Below are positions 54,538-62,271 of a DNA stretch of 64,000 nt, piece after piece. The DNA is from Gangjinia marincola (GTDB lineage Bacteria; Bacteroidota; Bacteroidia; Flavobacteriales; Flavobacteriaceae). The position numbers and the translations under genes were made by a program. The stretch lies in NCBI RefSeq assembly GCF_039523415.1, contig NZ_BAAAFG010000016.1:248001-312000 (forward strand), given 5' to 3'. Position 1 is the first letter of the stretch, and the number at the start of each line of letters is the position of its first letter. The notes beneath the pieces were generated by a model. It saw nothing but the letters and a program-made list of their open reading frames with translations, did not search any database and was not told the origin of the DNA.

Positions 54538-56757
54538 ATGTTCAAGAATTTAATTACATATCTCTTTCTGTTCACCTGCTTTATGGTAGCTGCACAAGAA
54601 GAAAAACTTATGGGAGTAATTACTGATAATCAAGGAAATTCTGTAGCCGAAGCTCATGTATACGCCTTGAATCAACAGACCTCAACCAAAACGAACTTTA
54701 AGGGAGAATTTAGCATTAAAGTTGAATCAACAGATACATTGTACGTACAATCAGAGCGTTTTACAGATGCTAAAATAGTGGTTAATCCATCAAAGAAAGT
54801 TTCCATTACGCTTCTTCAAAAAAATTACACGTTAGATGAAGTTATTCTGACCCAAAAAGAGAATCCCTTAGAGGTGATCTCTGGATACGACGTAGCGATC
54901 AATCCTGTAAAATCTTCGCAAGAAGTATTGCGTCTTGTTCCGGGGTTATTTATTGCTCAACACGCCGGTGGTGGAAAAGCCGAACAGATTTTCTTACGTG
55001 GCTTTGATATTGATCACGGGACTGATATTGCACTAGATGTGGATGGCATTCCGGTAAATATGGTTTCTCATGCGCACGGTCAAGGATATTCAGACCTGCA
55101 TTTTGTCATACCGGAAACCATTCAGAATATAGACTTTGGTAAAGGACCACATAAGGCAGACCGAGGTAATTTTGCTACTGCGGGATATGCTTCTATGAAT
55201 ACCATAGACCAAGTATATACCAACACCTTCAAACAAGAAATTGGAGAGTTCAACACCTTTAGAACCCTAGGTCTTTTTGGAATTAATGGTGAAAAAAGTG
55301 AAAGTCATACGGTTCTATCAGCCGAATATTTGAGCAGTAACGGTGCGTTTGAGTCTCCTCAAAACTTTAATCGGGTGAATGTGTTTGGTAAATTTACCAT
55401 CCCGCTTTCGGCTAGTGATCAACTTACCTTAACCTCTTCTTATTTTAGCAGTGAATGGGATGCATCAGGACAAATCCCGGTGAGAGCAGTTCAAGACGGA
55501 ACTATTTCACGCTTTGGAGCAATTGATGATACAGAGGGTGGTGAAACCAGTCGTTTTAATACATCCATACAGTACCGCACATTCTTGGCAGATGATAGTA
55601 TGTTGAAAGCCTCAGCGTATTACTCGGCATACGAGTTTGGTCTGTATTCAAATTTTACTTTCTTTCTCAATAATCCCGAGGTTGGTGATCAAATCTTTCA
55701 GCAGGAAAACAGAAACTTATTCGGTGGTAAATTAAGTTGGCAAAAGGACCTCTTAATTCTAGATGTAGATGCCGAATTTACAGCTGGCATCGGAGTTCGT
55801 TCAGACTATGTGGAGGATTCAGAACTTTCTGAAACCATCAATAGAACGACAATTAACCTGCGACGAAGCTTGGGTGATATTCGTGAAACCAATTCATTTA
55901 GTTATGTAAAGCTGGCGTATAAGCCAAGTAAATTTACCATTACGCCAAGTTTGCGTCTGGATTATTTCTCTAACACGTATACAAATGCATTAGAGGATAA
56001 CATCACTGCTACTCAGCAAAAAGCCATGCTCAATCCTAAGCTTTCTATAGGATATGCTGCGAACCCACAAACCGATCTGTTCTTAAAAGCCGGAACGGGT
56101 TTTCACAGCAATGATACGAGAGTCGTTGTGGCTCAAAGTGGACAAACTATTTTACCCAGAGCCTACGGAGTTGATGCCGGATTAAACCTTAAACCTACAC
56201 CTAAACTGTTCATCAATTCAACGCTTTGGTATTTAGGGTTAGATCAAGAATTTGTATACGTAGGCGATGAGGGTGTTGTAGAACCCAGCGGAAGAACCCG
56301 CCGTTTTGGTGCAGATTTAACCACACGCTATCAACTTAGTGAAGTGCTTTTTTTAGATAGTGACTTTACTTACAGCCACGCACGAAGCCTAGAGGCAGAA
56401 GATGGTGAGGATTATATCCCATTAGCTCCTCAATTCGCTGCCAGTGGAGGATTGACGCTCAAAGCATTTAAGAATTTTTCAGGCAGTATTAGAAGCAGAT
56501 TACTTACCGATCGCCCGGCAGATGAGTCTAATACGATCAAAGCCGATGGCTATTTTATCACAGACTTTACCGCGAATTATACCTGGAAGAGATTTGAACT
56601 GGGAGTAATTGTAGAGAATATTTTTGATAGAGAATGGAATGAAGCGCAATTTTTAACCAATTCACGATTACAAAACGAAGCTGTGGCAGTAGAAGAAATT
56701 CATTTTACGCCCGGTAACCCAATTAACGTTAGAACACGACTTACCTATACGTTTTAA
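54538..56757 (+). CDS. TonB-dependent receptor with His-rich plug
   Basis: The 739-residue outer-membrane protein has a signal (to about VAAQ), a carboxypeptidase-regulatory-like domain (about 23-95), a plug (about 110-230) and a 22-strand barrel ending in an aromatic RTRLTYTF. The plug contains an unusual His-rich segment around residues 158-192 (HGTDIALDVDG, VSHAHGQGYSDLHF). This could bind metal or reflect ligand type. It is the last gene of the DUF4331-DUF4331-TPR-receptor set; the ligand is not known. A hairpin terminator follows. Confidence 0.9.
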   Translation: MFKNLITYLFLFTCFMVAAQEEKLMGVITDNQGNSVAEAHVYALNQQTSTKTNFKGEFSIKVESTDTLYVQSERFTDAKIVVNPSKKVSITLLQKNYTLDEVILTQKENPLEVISGYDVAINPVKSSQEVLRLVPGLFIAQHAGGGKAEQIFLRGFDIDHGTDIALDVDGIPVNMVSHAHGQGYSDLHFVIPETIQNIDFGKGPHKADRGNFATAGYASMNTIDQVYTNTFKQEIGEFNTFRTLGLFGINGEKSESHTVLSAEYLSSNGAFESPQNFNRVNVFGKFTIPLSASDQLTLTSSYFSSEWDASGQIPVRAVQDGTISRFGAIDDTEGGETSRFNTSIQYRTFLADDSMLKASAYYSAYEFGLYSNFTFFLNNPEVGDQIFQQENRNLFGGKLSWQKDLLILDVDAEFTAGIGVRSDYVEDSELSETINRTTINLRRSLGDIRETNSFSYVKLAYKPSKFTITPSLRLDYFSNTYTNALEDNITATQQKAMLNPKLSIGYAANPQTDLFLKAGTGFHSNDTRVVVAQSGQTILPRAYGVDAGLNLKPTPKLFINSTLWYLGLDQEFVYVGDEGVVEPSGRTRRFGADLTTRYQLSEVLFLDSDFTYSHARSLEAEDGEDYIPLAPQFAASGGLTLKAFKNFSGSIRSRLLTDRPADESNTIKADGYFITDFTANYTWKRFELGVIVENIFDREWNEAQFLTNSRLQNEAVAVEEIHFTPGNPINVRTRLTYTF

Positions 56758-57111
56758 GTAGCGTTTGAATTAGCCTTTTAACCCTTTTATGGTTGAGTTT
56801 GTTTGTTTGAAGAACCTGTCTAGGATGAGATATCCAGATGGGTTCTTTTTTGTTTAAAGGATAAGATAAACCAAGATATACCAGGTGTTCTAAATTTCTT
56901 AATTATTTCTTATTTACTATAATTTTATGCTATTATCTCAGTAGCTATACTGCAGGGTCTTATTTTGACCTTGCAGGTATTTTAGCGATAGATTCTTTTG
57001 CTTTAAGGATTTAGTAATGATCAAAATTATTTAAGAAATAACCAGATAATTTTCATCCGTTTCTTCCCGCTCAATTGTCTAAAGAGTATAACCACTAAAA
57101 TTATACTCGAT
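56758..57111. other. 354-nt intergenic region with two hairpins
   Basis: No ORF stands out. It contains the terminator at 56810, a second hairpin at 56950-56976 (CTGCAGGGTC/GACCTTGCAG around TTATTTT), and AT-rich sequence up to the oxidoreductase start. It is the longest non-coding stretch in the window and marks the border between the DUF4331 locus and the stress-like module. Confidence 0.6.
56810..56852 (+). terminator. Terminator after the TonB-dependent receptor gene
   Basis: AAGAACC pairs with GGTTCTT, with an inner imperfect CTAGGAT/ATCCAG stem, followed by TTTTTT. Confidence 0.75.
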
Positions 57112-58107
57112 ATGAAAAACAAAATGCAACAAATAAGAATTGAGGACTACGGTTCGCCCGAAGTCCTGAAAATCGTTGAGACAGAAATCCCTTCCCCAAA
57201 TGCTGGTGAGGTCTTAGTCAAGGTAAAGACCATCGGTGTCAACTATTCCGATATCCTTCGCAGAGAGAACACCTATTTTCAGGAGACACCGCTTCCTTAT
57301 GTTCTGGGCACCGAAGCCGTTGGCGAAATCGTGGCCGTAGGCGAGGGCGTGACCGTTCCCTATGTCGATGGTACAACAGTTTTGGCAATTTTGCCCTATT
57401 CCGGTGGCTATTCCGAATATGTTACCGCCGTTGCCCAATATTGCGTTCCATTACCGCCTGAAATAGATATCGAAAAAGCTACCGCGATTTTTGTTCAAGG
57501 AACGACTGCACAACTGATGATTTCGCAAGTGGCAAAAGATTTAAAAGACAGGACGGTTCTCGTCAACGCTTCGGCAGGTGGTGTTGGGTCGCTCTTAGTG
57601 CAATTGGCAAAATTGAAAGGTGCGACCGTTATAGGCGCAGGAAGTTCCGATGCCAAGCTGGAAACCTCAAAGAATTTGGGCGCCGATTTAACGGTCAACT
57701 ATTCAAAATCTGACTGGTCAAAAAAAGTGAAGGAAATGACCGATGGACAAGGTGTGGACCTAGTTTTCGAGATGGTCGGTGGTGACGTGTATAACCAAAG
57801 CTTGAAAAGTTTGAAACCAGGTGGACATATCATCGTTTTTGGCTGTGCAGGTGGTGTCCAGGGAACCATTCATCCAGAATTTTTTGTCGATGAGAACATC
57901 ACGCAATCGGGCTTTAATTTGGCTTATTTCATTAACAATAAAATGGAACTCTGGCAACAAGCCTTGGAAACGGTAATCGGTCTTTTAATGCAAGGTAAAT
58001 TGCAGGTAAATATTACCCGTTACGCTTTCGCGAAAGCAAAACAAGCGCACATCGATATTGAGAACAGAAAAACAACGGGTAAAGTAATCTTAACCACAAA
58101 CAACTAA
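57112..58107 (+). CDS. MDR-superfamily quinone oxidoreductase-like dehydrogenase
   Basis: This 331-residue medium-chain dehydrogenase lacks the structural-zinc Cys cluster and matches the NADPH:quinone oxidoreductase (QOR) branch: VNYSDILRRENTYF, VLGTEAVGEIVAVGEGV, the AxxGGVG-type nucleotide loop NASAGGVGSLLVQLAK, and FEMVGGDVYNQSLKSLKPGG. It would reduce quinones or other electrophiles with NADPH. It is the first gene of a unit with a secreted protein (5 nt later) and an unusual ECF sigma factor. An internal Met at 57124 is an alternative start. The wobble positions look richer in C/G than in the neighbours. Confidence 0.85.
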   Translation: MKNKMQQIRIEDYGSPEVLKIVETEIPSPNAGEVLVKVKTIGVNYSDILRRENTYFQETPLPYVLGTEAVGEIVAVGEGVTVPYVDGTTVLAILPYSGGYSEYVTAVAQYCVPLPPEIDIEKATAIFVQGTTAQLMISQVAKDLKDRTVLVNASAGGVGSLLVQLAKLKGATVIGAGSSDAKLETSKNLGADLTVNYSKSDWSKKVKEMTDGQGVDLVFEMVGGDVYNQSLKSLKPGGHIIVFGCAGGVQGTIHPEFFVDENITQSGFNLAYFINNKMELWQQALETVIGLLMQGKLQVNITRYAFAKAKQAHIDIENRKTTGKVILTTNN

Positions 58108-58112
58108 ATATT

Positions 58113-58700
58113 ATGAAACGAATACTCTTAATATGCACCTTGGCAATCTTTAGTGTTGCCAGTGCACAGAACACTTCCAAAGAAGGAAAAAAAGTCTTGG
58201 AAAACCTTAGCGGTACGTATGTAGACCCACAAGGTGTGGATTGGGGTCAGGGAACGTTCGGGAAGCGTGAATTTACCTTTGATGACGGCAAATGGTCGTT
58301 AACGTTTACGTTGGCCTTCGACCCACAGATGAAGAATCCCATTTTTAATTTCAGGACAGTGGGTACATATACTGTACTGGACAAATCAAAATTCGTTGAA
58401 GGCGCCTATAATGCCTTGTTCATAGAAGATAAAAAGTTCGTGACCCTTAAAACCGATATTCCGGATGTTACTCAAGGCTTTGGTTTTTCCAATTGTGATT
58501 TGACCAAGGATGTCGAGAAGGATATTTCAAAAAGCGGTTGCTCGTTGTGGAAATCAGTTGCCGAGTGCTCAGAAGACCACGACTTGTTAAAATTAGACGA
58601 TGAGGGCAAACTATATTTTGGTGTACGCCCGCCTGACAATGATATGTGTACAGCAGATAAGCGCCCTACAGCGTTAACGTCGGCAGTTGTTAAACTTTAG
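58113..58700 (+). CDS. Secreted protein of unknown function
   Basis: This 195-residue protein has a signal peptide (to about SVASAQ) and a beta-rich domain with several Trp and acidic residues (VDWGQGTFGKREFTFDDGKWSLTF), four Cys in the second half (GFSNCDL, SGCSLW, AECSEDHD, DNDMCTA) that could form two disulfides, and a C-terminal GKLYFGVRPPDNDM. I do not recognise a family. It lies between the quinone oxidoreductase and the sigma factor, and is probably in their operon; it might be a sigma-controlled product or a ligand-binding partner (inference). Confidence 0.65.
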   Translation: MKRILLICTLAIFSVASAQNTSKEGKKVLENLSGTYVDPQGVDWGQGTFGKREFTFDDGKWSLTFTLAFDPQMKNPIFNFRTVGTYTVLDKSKFVEGAYNALFIEDKKFVTLKTDIPDVTQGFGFSNCDLTKDVEKDISKSGCSLWKSVAECSEDHDLLKLDDEGKLYFGVRPPDNDMCTADKRPTALTSAVVKL

Positions 58701-58709
58701 TATTTTTAG

Positions 58710-59561
58710 ATGATGAAAAATCCTAAAGAAGATTTACTATTGGATGCGTTGAATGGCAACATCAACGCATTTCAATCCTTGTTTGCAGAATTCCAGCCTC
58801 AGCTCAAATCGTATCTCTATCGCTTGTTAGCGAACAGGAACGATGCTGAGGATATTACGCACGACACCTTTATCAAGACCTATGATAAATTGAAGACTTT
58901 TAAAAGTCAAGCATCGTTAAAAACTTGGGTATTTCAAATTGCTACCAGTATTGCCTACAATTACTTAAAACGAAGGCAACGGTGGGTTCCCAATGTTTCT
59001 GAAAAAGCGAAAAGTCTGGTTCAAAATAATGAAGAGCTTGCAGGTAAGATTGTCAAAGTTGCGCAGACTTCCGAGTATGGCAAATACGAAATCAAGGAAC
59101 ATATCGATACCTGTTTTACGTGTATTGCGAAGAATCTGCCCATCGAAAACCAGATTGCTTTAATTCTAAAAGATATTTACGACTTTTCGATCAAGGATAT
59201 TTGCCTCATACTCGAAAAAAGCGAAGGAATTGTAAAATATCTGCTACAGAACGCAAGAGGTTCTATGACGGATATTTTTGATAATCGATGCGCACTAGTC
59301 AATAAAAAAGGGGCTTGTAACCAATGCTCAGAACTTAACGGTTGGTTCAACCCAAAACAAAATCAACAACAAGAACTTTTGAAATTAGACTTAGTCAAGA
59401 AGTCTAAAAAATATAATCGAGAAGAACTATTCAAACTTCGTACAAATTTGGTCAAAGCTATTGACCCACTTAAGTCAGATGGTCATGAATTGCAGAATAT
59501 CCTTCTAAAGTGCAACCAGATGGCGATGGGTGAAATTGATATTAATAATTCAATCATCTGA
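58710..59561 (+). CDS. ECF-type sigma factor with Hx3Cx2C linker motif and Cys-rich tail
   Basis: This 283-residue sigma factor has region 2 (about 15-92: FQSLFAEFQPQLKSYLYRLL, DAEDITHDTFIKTYDKL, TWVFQIATSIAYNYLKRR) and region 4 (about 140-185: IENQIALILKDIYDFSIKDICLILEKSEGIVKYLLQNAR). The linker before region 4 has HIDTCFTC (His131, Cys135, Cys138), the same Hx3Cx2C pattern that zinc-binding anti-sigma factors use. After region 4 comes a tail with CALVNKKGACNQC (Cys194, Cys203, Cys206). No anti-sigma factor gene is in the same unit. A built-in thiol or zinc switch is a reasonable inference. It sits 9 nt after the secreted protein gene. Confidence 0.82.
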   Translation: MMKNPKEDLLLDALNGNINAFQSLFAEFQPQLKSYLYRLLANRNDAEDITHDTFIKTYDKLKTFKSQASLKTWVFQIATSIAYNYLKRRQRWVPNVSEKAKSLVQNNEELAGKIVKVAQTSEYGKYEIKEHIDTCFTCIAKNLPIENQIALILKDIYDFSIKDICLILEKSEGIVKYLLQNARGSMTDIFDNRCALVNKKGACNQCSELNGWFNPKQNQQQELLKLDLVKKSKKYNREELFKLRTNLVKAIDPLKSDGHELQNILLKCNQMAMGEIDINNSII

Positions 59562-59618
59562 ATTGAACTTAGATTCTCTCTTACGGAGCTAAAATTAAAT
59601 TCATCATCATAGATCTTT

Positions 59619-59715
59619 CGCGTTAGGGATAGCAATGAAAATCCCGCATTCCCAACATGTTGGGAAGCGGAATTGCAATGAATAGCCCGACCTCAACCCA
59701 GTTGAGGGAACGCCC
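59619..59715 (+). ncRNA. Compact multi-hairpin structured element (possible ncRNA or repeat)
   Basis: Between two convergent genes lies a 97-nt segment with nested pairing: outer arms GCGTT (59620-59624) and AACGC (59709-59713); GGGAT/ATCCC (59626-59630, 59641-59645); CGCATTCCCAAC pairing with the GTTGGGAA-GCG side (59645-59669); and CCTCAAC/GTTGAGG (59691-59707). Two internal loops repeat GCAATGAA followed by A(T/A)(G/T)CCCG. The pattern resembles intergenic elements I associate with Flavobacteria, but family and strand cannot be confirmed here. Confidence 0.55.
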
Positions 59716-59718
59716 AAA

Positions 59719-60513
59719 TTATACTGCGCCTAGCGTATATAACTGCTCCATAGTTGGGGCATCGCTACCGCCGGCGGGTTCAAGCGTGATTCCAAAGGCT
59801 TCTGAAGTATTTGCATTTGGTAGAATAAATACCTTATTATCATCACTGGCAAAGTCATCTAATAATCCAATGCTGGTTGGGGTAAGTGGTTCCAGTTTAA
59901 GCGACCAAACTTGATATACCTTGCCCGGTGGTGGCTCTGGCAGTCCGCTGGCATCAATGTACACCTTATTTTCTTTTTTATCCCAATGCACCGTAGCGAC
60001 AGAAGTTGGCGATACGGCTTGCCCGGCCAATTTAACTTTCACCGTTTCTTCACGGCGAATCGCATTCGTATAAATTTTTAATTCTTCTAGCTGCTTTGCT
60101 GCCACTTGAATACTGTCTTGCAGGCGCTCCTTTTCATCCAACTGATCAGAGAGTTGAGATTCTAACGCTTGGTTCTCTTGATAGATAAAGAAAAGACCTA
60201 CTAGTGCCAAGATGGCCGCCGCCCAACCAATAAATGCGGTCGTTTTTGTACTAGAACTTGTAGCCGAAGGCAGCGCGACAACCTTAGTCTCTCTTAATAG
60301 TTTTTGAATAGCAGAAAAAGATTCTTGATTAACACCGGGTGAAGCAGCTGCGCTCAATTGCAACAAGGCAGCCTCAATTTCTTCTACTTCTTGTTGAAGC
60401 TCTGGATGCTGGTTCACTAAAGCAGTGACCTCAACCTCTTCTTGTGGGCTAAGAGCACCGGCAACATAAAGCTCCAGTATTCCAGATGATATGTATTCTT
60501 CAATATTGATCAT
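59719..60513 (-). CDS. RskA-type anti-sigma factor
   Basis: This 264-residue protein has a cytoplasmic zinc-free N-terminal domain (about 1-90, with LELYVAGALSPQEEVEVTALV, the usual anti-sigma start), one membrane helix (about 92-111), a Gln/Glu-rich coiled coil and a periplasmic RskA domain (about 160-264: VHWDKKENKVYIDASGLPEPPPGKVYQVW). It binds and blocks the partner sigma factor until a periplasmic signal triggers proteolysis. Its start overlaps the sigma gene stop by 4 nt, so the two are partners. Confidence 0.87.
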   Translation of the reverse strand: MINIEEYISSGILELYVAGALSPQEEVEVTALVNQHPELQQEVEEIEAALLQLSAAASPGVNQESFSAIQKLLRETKVVALPSATSSSTKTTAFIGWAAAILALVGLFFIYQENQALESQLSDQLDEKERLQDSIQVAAKQLEELKIYTNAIRREETVKVKLAGQAVSPTSVATVHWDKKENKVYIDASGLPEPPPGKVYQVWSLKLEPLTPTSIGLLDDFASDDNKVFILPNANTSEAFGITLEPAGGSDAPTMEQLYTLGAV

Positions 60514-61043
60514 GTCAAATTTAATGCTGCCCTAAGTTCTTTGATGCAATTTCTATTTCTAGTCTTAACCGTGCCCAATGGCATAGTAAGGGCTTCAGCA
60601 GTTTCTTTATGGGTATAGCCCTTAAAAAATATAAGTTCTATAATCTCTTTACAGACCGGTTTTAATTTGCCGATGTATTTTTTGATCCCAATCGCATCTA
60701 CTTTGGCAACAAATGAATCTTTTGCTTCTAGGATATCTACGAAAAAGGAAGCCTGATGGTTTTGTTTTTTATTCTTATATGCTTTTGAACGCGTTTTATC
60801 AATGGCCGCGTTGCGTGCAATATTGAGTATCCAAGTGAAAAATCTACCTTTTGAGGCATCGTAGCTAGTGGCATTGTTCCAAACCTTAATGAAGACATCC
60901 TGCATGACTTCTTCTGCTAGTTCTGCATCACGTACAATAGTTTGAATGATCCCCAATACATTTTCTGAATACATTTCATAGATACGCCGAAATGCTTTTT
61001 CGTTTTTATCCTGGAGCTGAGTAATGAGTAAGTCTGGTTGCAT
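60510..61043 (-). CDS. ECF sigma factor, SigK-like
   Basis: This 177-residue ECF sigma has region 2 (FRRIYEMYSENVLGIIQTIVRD, AEEVMQDVFIKVWNNATSYD, FFTWILNIARNAAIDKTRSK) and region 4 (VCKEIIELIFFKGYTHKETAEALTMPLGTVKTRNRN). It belongs with the SigK-type ECF factors regulated by RskA-like anti-sigma factors. The partner gene overlaps its stop codon. No specific promoter is recognised. Confidence 0.92.
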   Translation of the reverse strand: MQPDLLITQLQDKNEKAFRRIYEMYSENVLGIIQTIVRDAELAEEVMQDVFIKVWNNATSYDASKGRFFTWILNIARNAAIDKTRSKAYKNKKQNHQASFFVDILEAKDSFVAKVDAIGIKKYIGKLKPVCKEIIELIFFKGYTHKETAEALTMPLGTVKTRNRNCIKELRAALNLT

Positions 61044-61108
61044 GAATGGCTTTATACCTCTAAAATAGTTGTTTAAATATTCTTATAGCTAGAGATATGT
61101 TACTTTTT

Positions 61109-62092
61109 TTACCTAATCACAAGCTCTGATTTGATATGAGTGAGATCATAATCTTTTAGTTGCAAGATATCTAACAGAATTTGCACACTCTCCTTACCTA
61201 TACGATCGCCATGCTGATCAATCGTGGATAGCTGCGGAGTCATATTTTCGGCTAGTTTTTGACTTGCGTAACCTATAACATCAATGTCTCTATTACGCTC
61301 AATCCCTAGCGTTTTACACGCCTGTACAGCAGCAATTGAAGATTCCTCGTCTAACGCTATAATACCGTCTACCTTGTTTTCTTTGAGTAAGGCCAGTGTT
61401 TGAGCAGACACATTTTCTTTAGTTGATTCAAGTATTAAATCATGCGCGATGGCTTTTTCGTGTGTGTTATGAGCCTTTACAAAACCAGCTTTGCGCTCTT
61501 TACCAACATTTAAGTTATGGATCGTTGATATCAATGCAAAAGTACTCCGGCCCTTATCCATAAGATACTCCACCGCATTTTCTACGGCGATAGCATCATT
61601 AGTTTTGATGTTTACAAAATCATTTAAGTTTTCTTCAATTCGATCAAAAAATACAATGGGTTTAGAAGGGCTAAAATGATCAAAGGCTTGTTGTTTTTGC
61701 GTTTCCTCTGCCATGGCAATAATTAAGCCATCTACCAAACCGTGGCTGAGTGTTTCTACCAACTGGGCCTCTTTGGCAGAAGACTCATTAGTAAGATTAA
61801 TCATTAAGTGATATTGCGTTTCTCGCAGCGCCTCCTCTATGCCATTAAGAACATCATTAAAAAAGAAATTTTGTAAACTAGGTATGATCAGCGCTATGAT
61901 ATTAGTCTTACCAGATTTAAGATTTTGGGCAATGCGATTAGGTTGATAATTGTAAAAATGCGCCACCTCTTTAACACGTGCACGGGTTGCATCGCTAATT
62001 TCTGGACTATCGTTAAGGGCTTTACTTATGGTAGAAACAGAGACATTTAAAATTCCTGCCAACTGTTTTAAGGTCATCGTTGGTTTAGGCAT
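61109..62092 (-). CDS. LacI-family transcriptional regulator
   Basis: The 327-residue regulator has an N-terminal helix-turn-helix (about 6-30: TLKQLAGILNVSVSTISKALND, then SDATRARVKEVAHFYNYQPNRIAQNLKSG) and a periplasmic-binding-protein-like sensor domain (from about 60: TNIIALIIPSLQNFFFNDVLNG). The C-terminus has the STIDQHGDRIGKESVQILLDIL dimer segment. It is divergent from the dicarboxylate/sulfate transporter gene and likely controls it. Confidence 0.92.
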   Translation of the reverse strand: MPKPTMTLKQLAGILNVSVSTISKALNDSPEISDATRARVKEVAHFYNYQPNRIAQNLKSGKTNIIALIIPSLQNFFFNDVLNGIEEALRETQYHLMINLTNESSAKEAQLVETLSHGLVDGLIIAMAEETQKQQAFDHFSPSKPIVFFDRIEENLNDFVNIKTNDAIAVENAVEYLMDKGRSTFALISTIHNLNVGKERKAGFVKAHNTHEKAIAHDLILESTKENVSAQTLALLKENKVDGIIALDEESSIAAVQACKTLGIERNRDIDVIGYASQKLAENMTPQLSTIDQHGDRIGKESVQILLDILQLKDYDLTHIKSELVIR

Positions 62093-62160
62093 GAGCGGTT
62101 GTTAGGTTGTTTAAATATACATTGAAATACTAAGCCTAGCCTATTTAAAGACAAACAAAA

Positions 62161-62187
62161 TACATCGATTAATTGTACATCGTATCT
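62161..62187. promoter_or_regulatory. Candidate LacI operator region
   Basis: TACATCG occurs twice as a direct repeat (62161-62167 and 62176-62182), the first inside a short ATCGAT palindrome with a central CG, a frequent feature of LacI-family operators. It lies in the 179-nt divergent spacer. Weak evidence. Confidence 0.25.
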
Positions 62188-62271
62188 TTTTACTATAAAA
62201 TAGCTCTTTATATTGCAGCAGAAAATGAGTTCTTATAAAAACATTAAGACTGAATTAATGCATAATTTTTA

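Noticed and set aside
59657..59914. 85-residue plus-strand ORF over the structured element and the rskA 3' end
   Set aside because: It runs through hairpins and antisense to rskA; no conserved motif.
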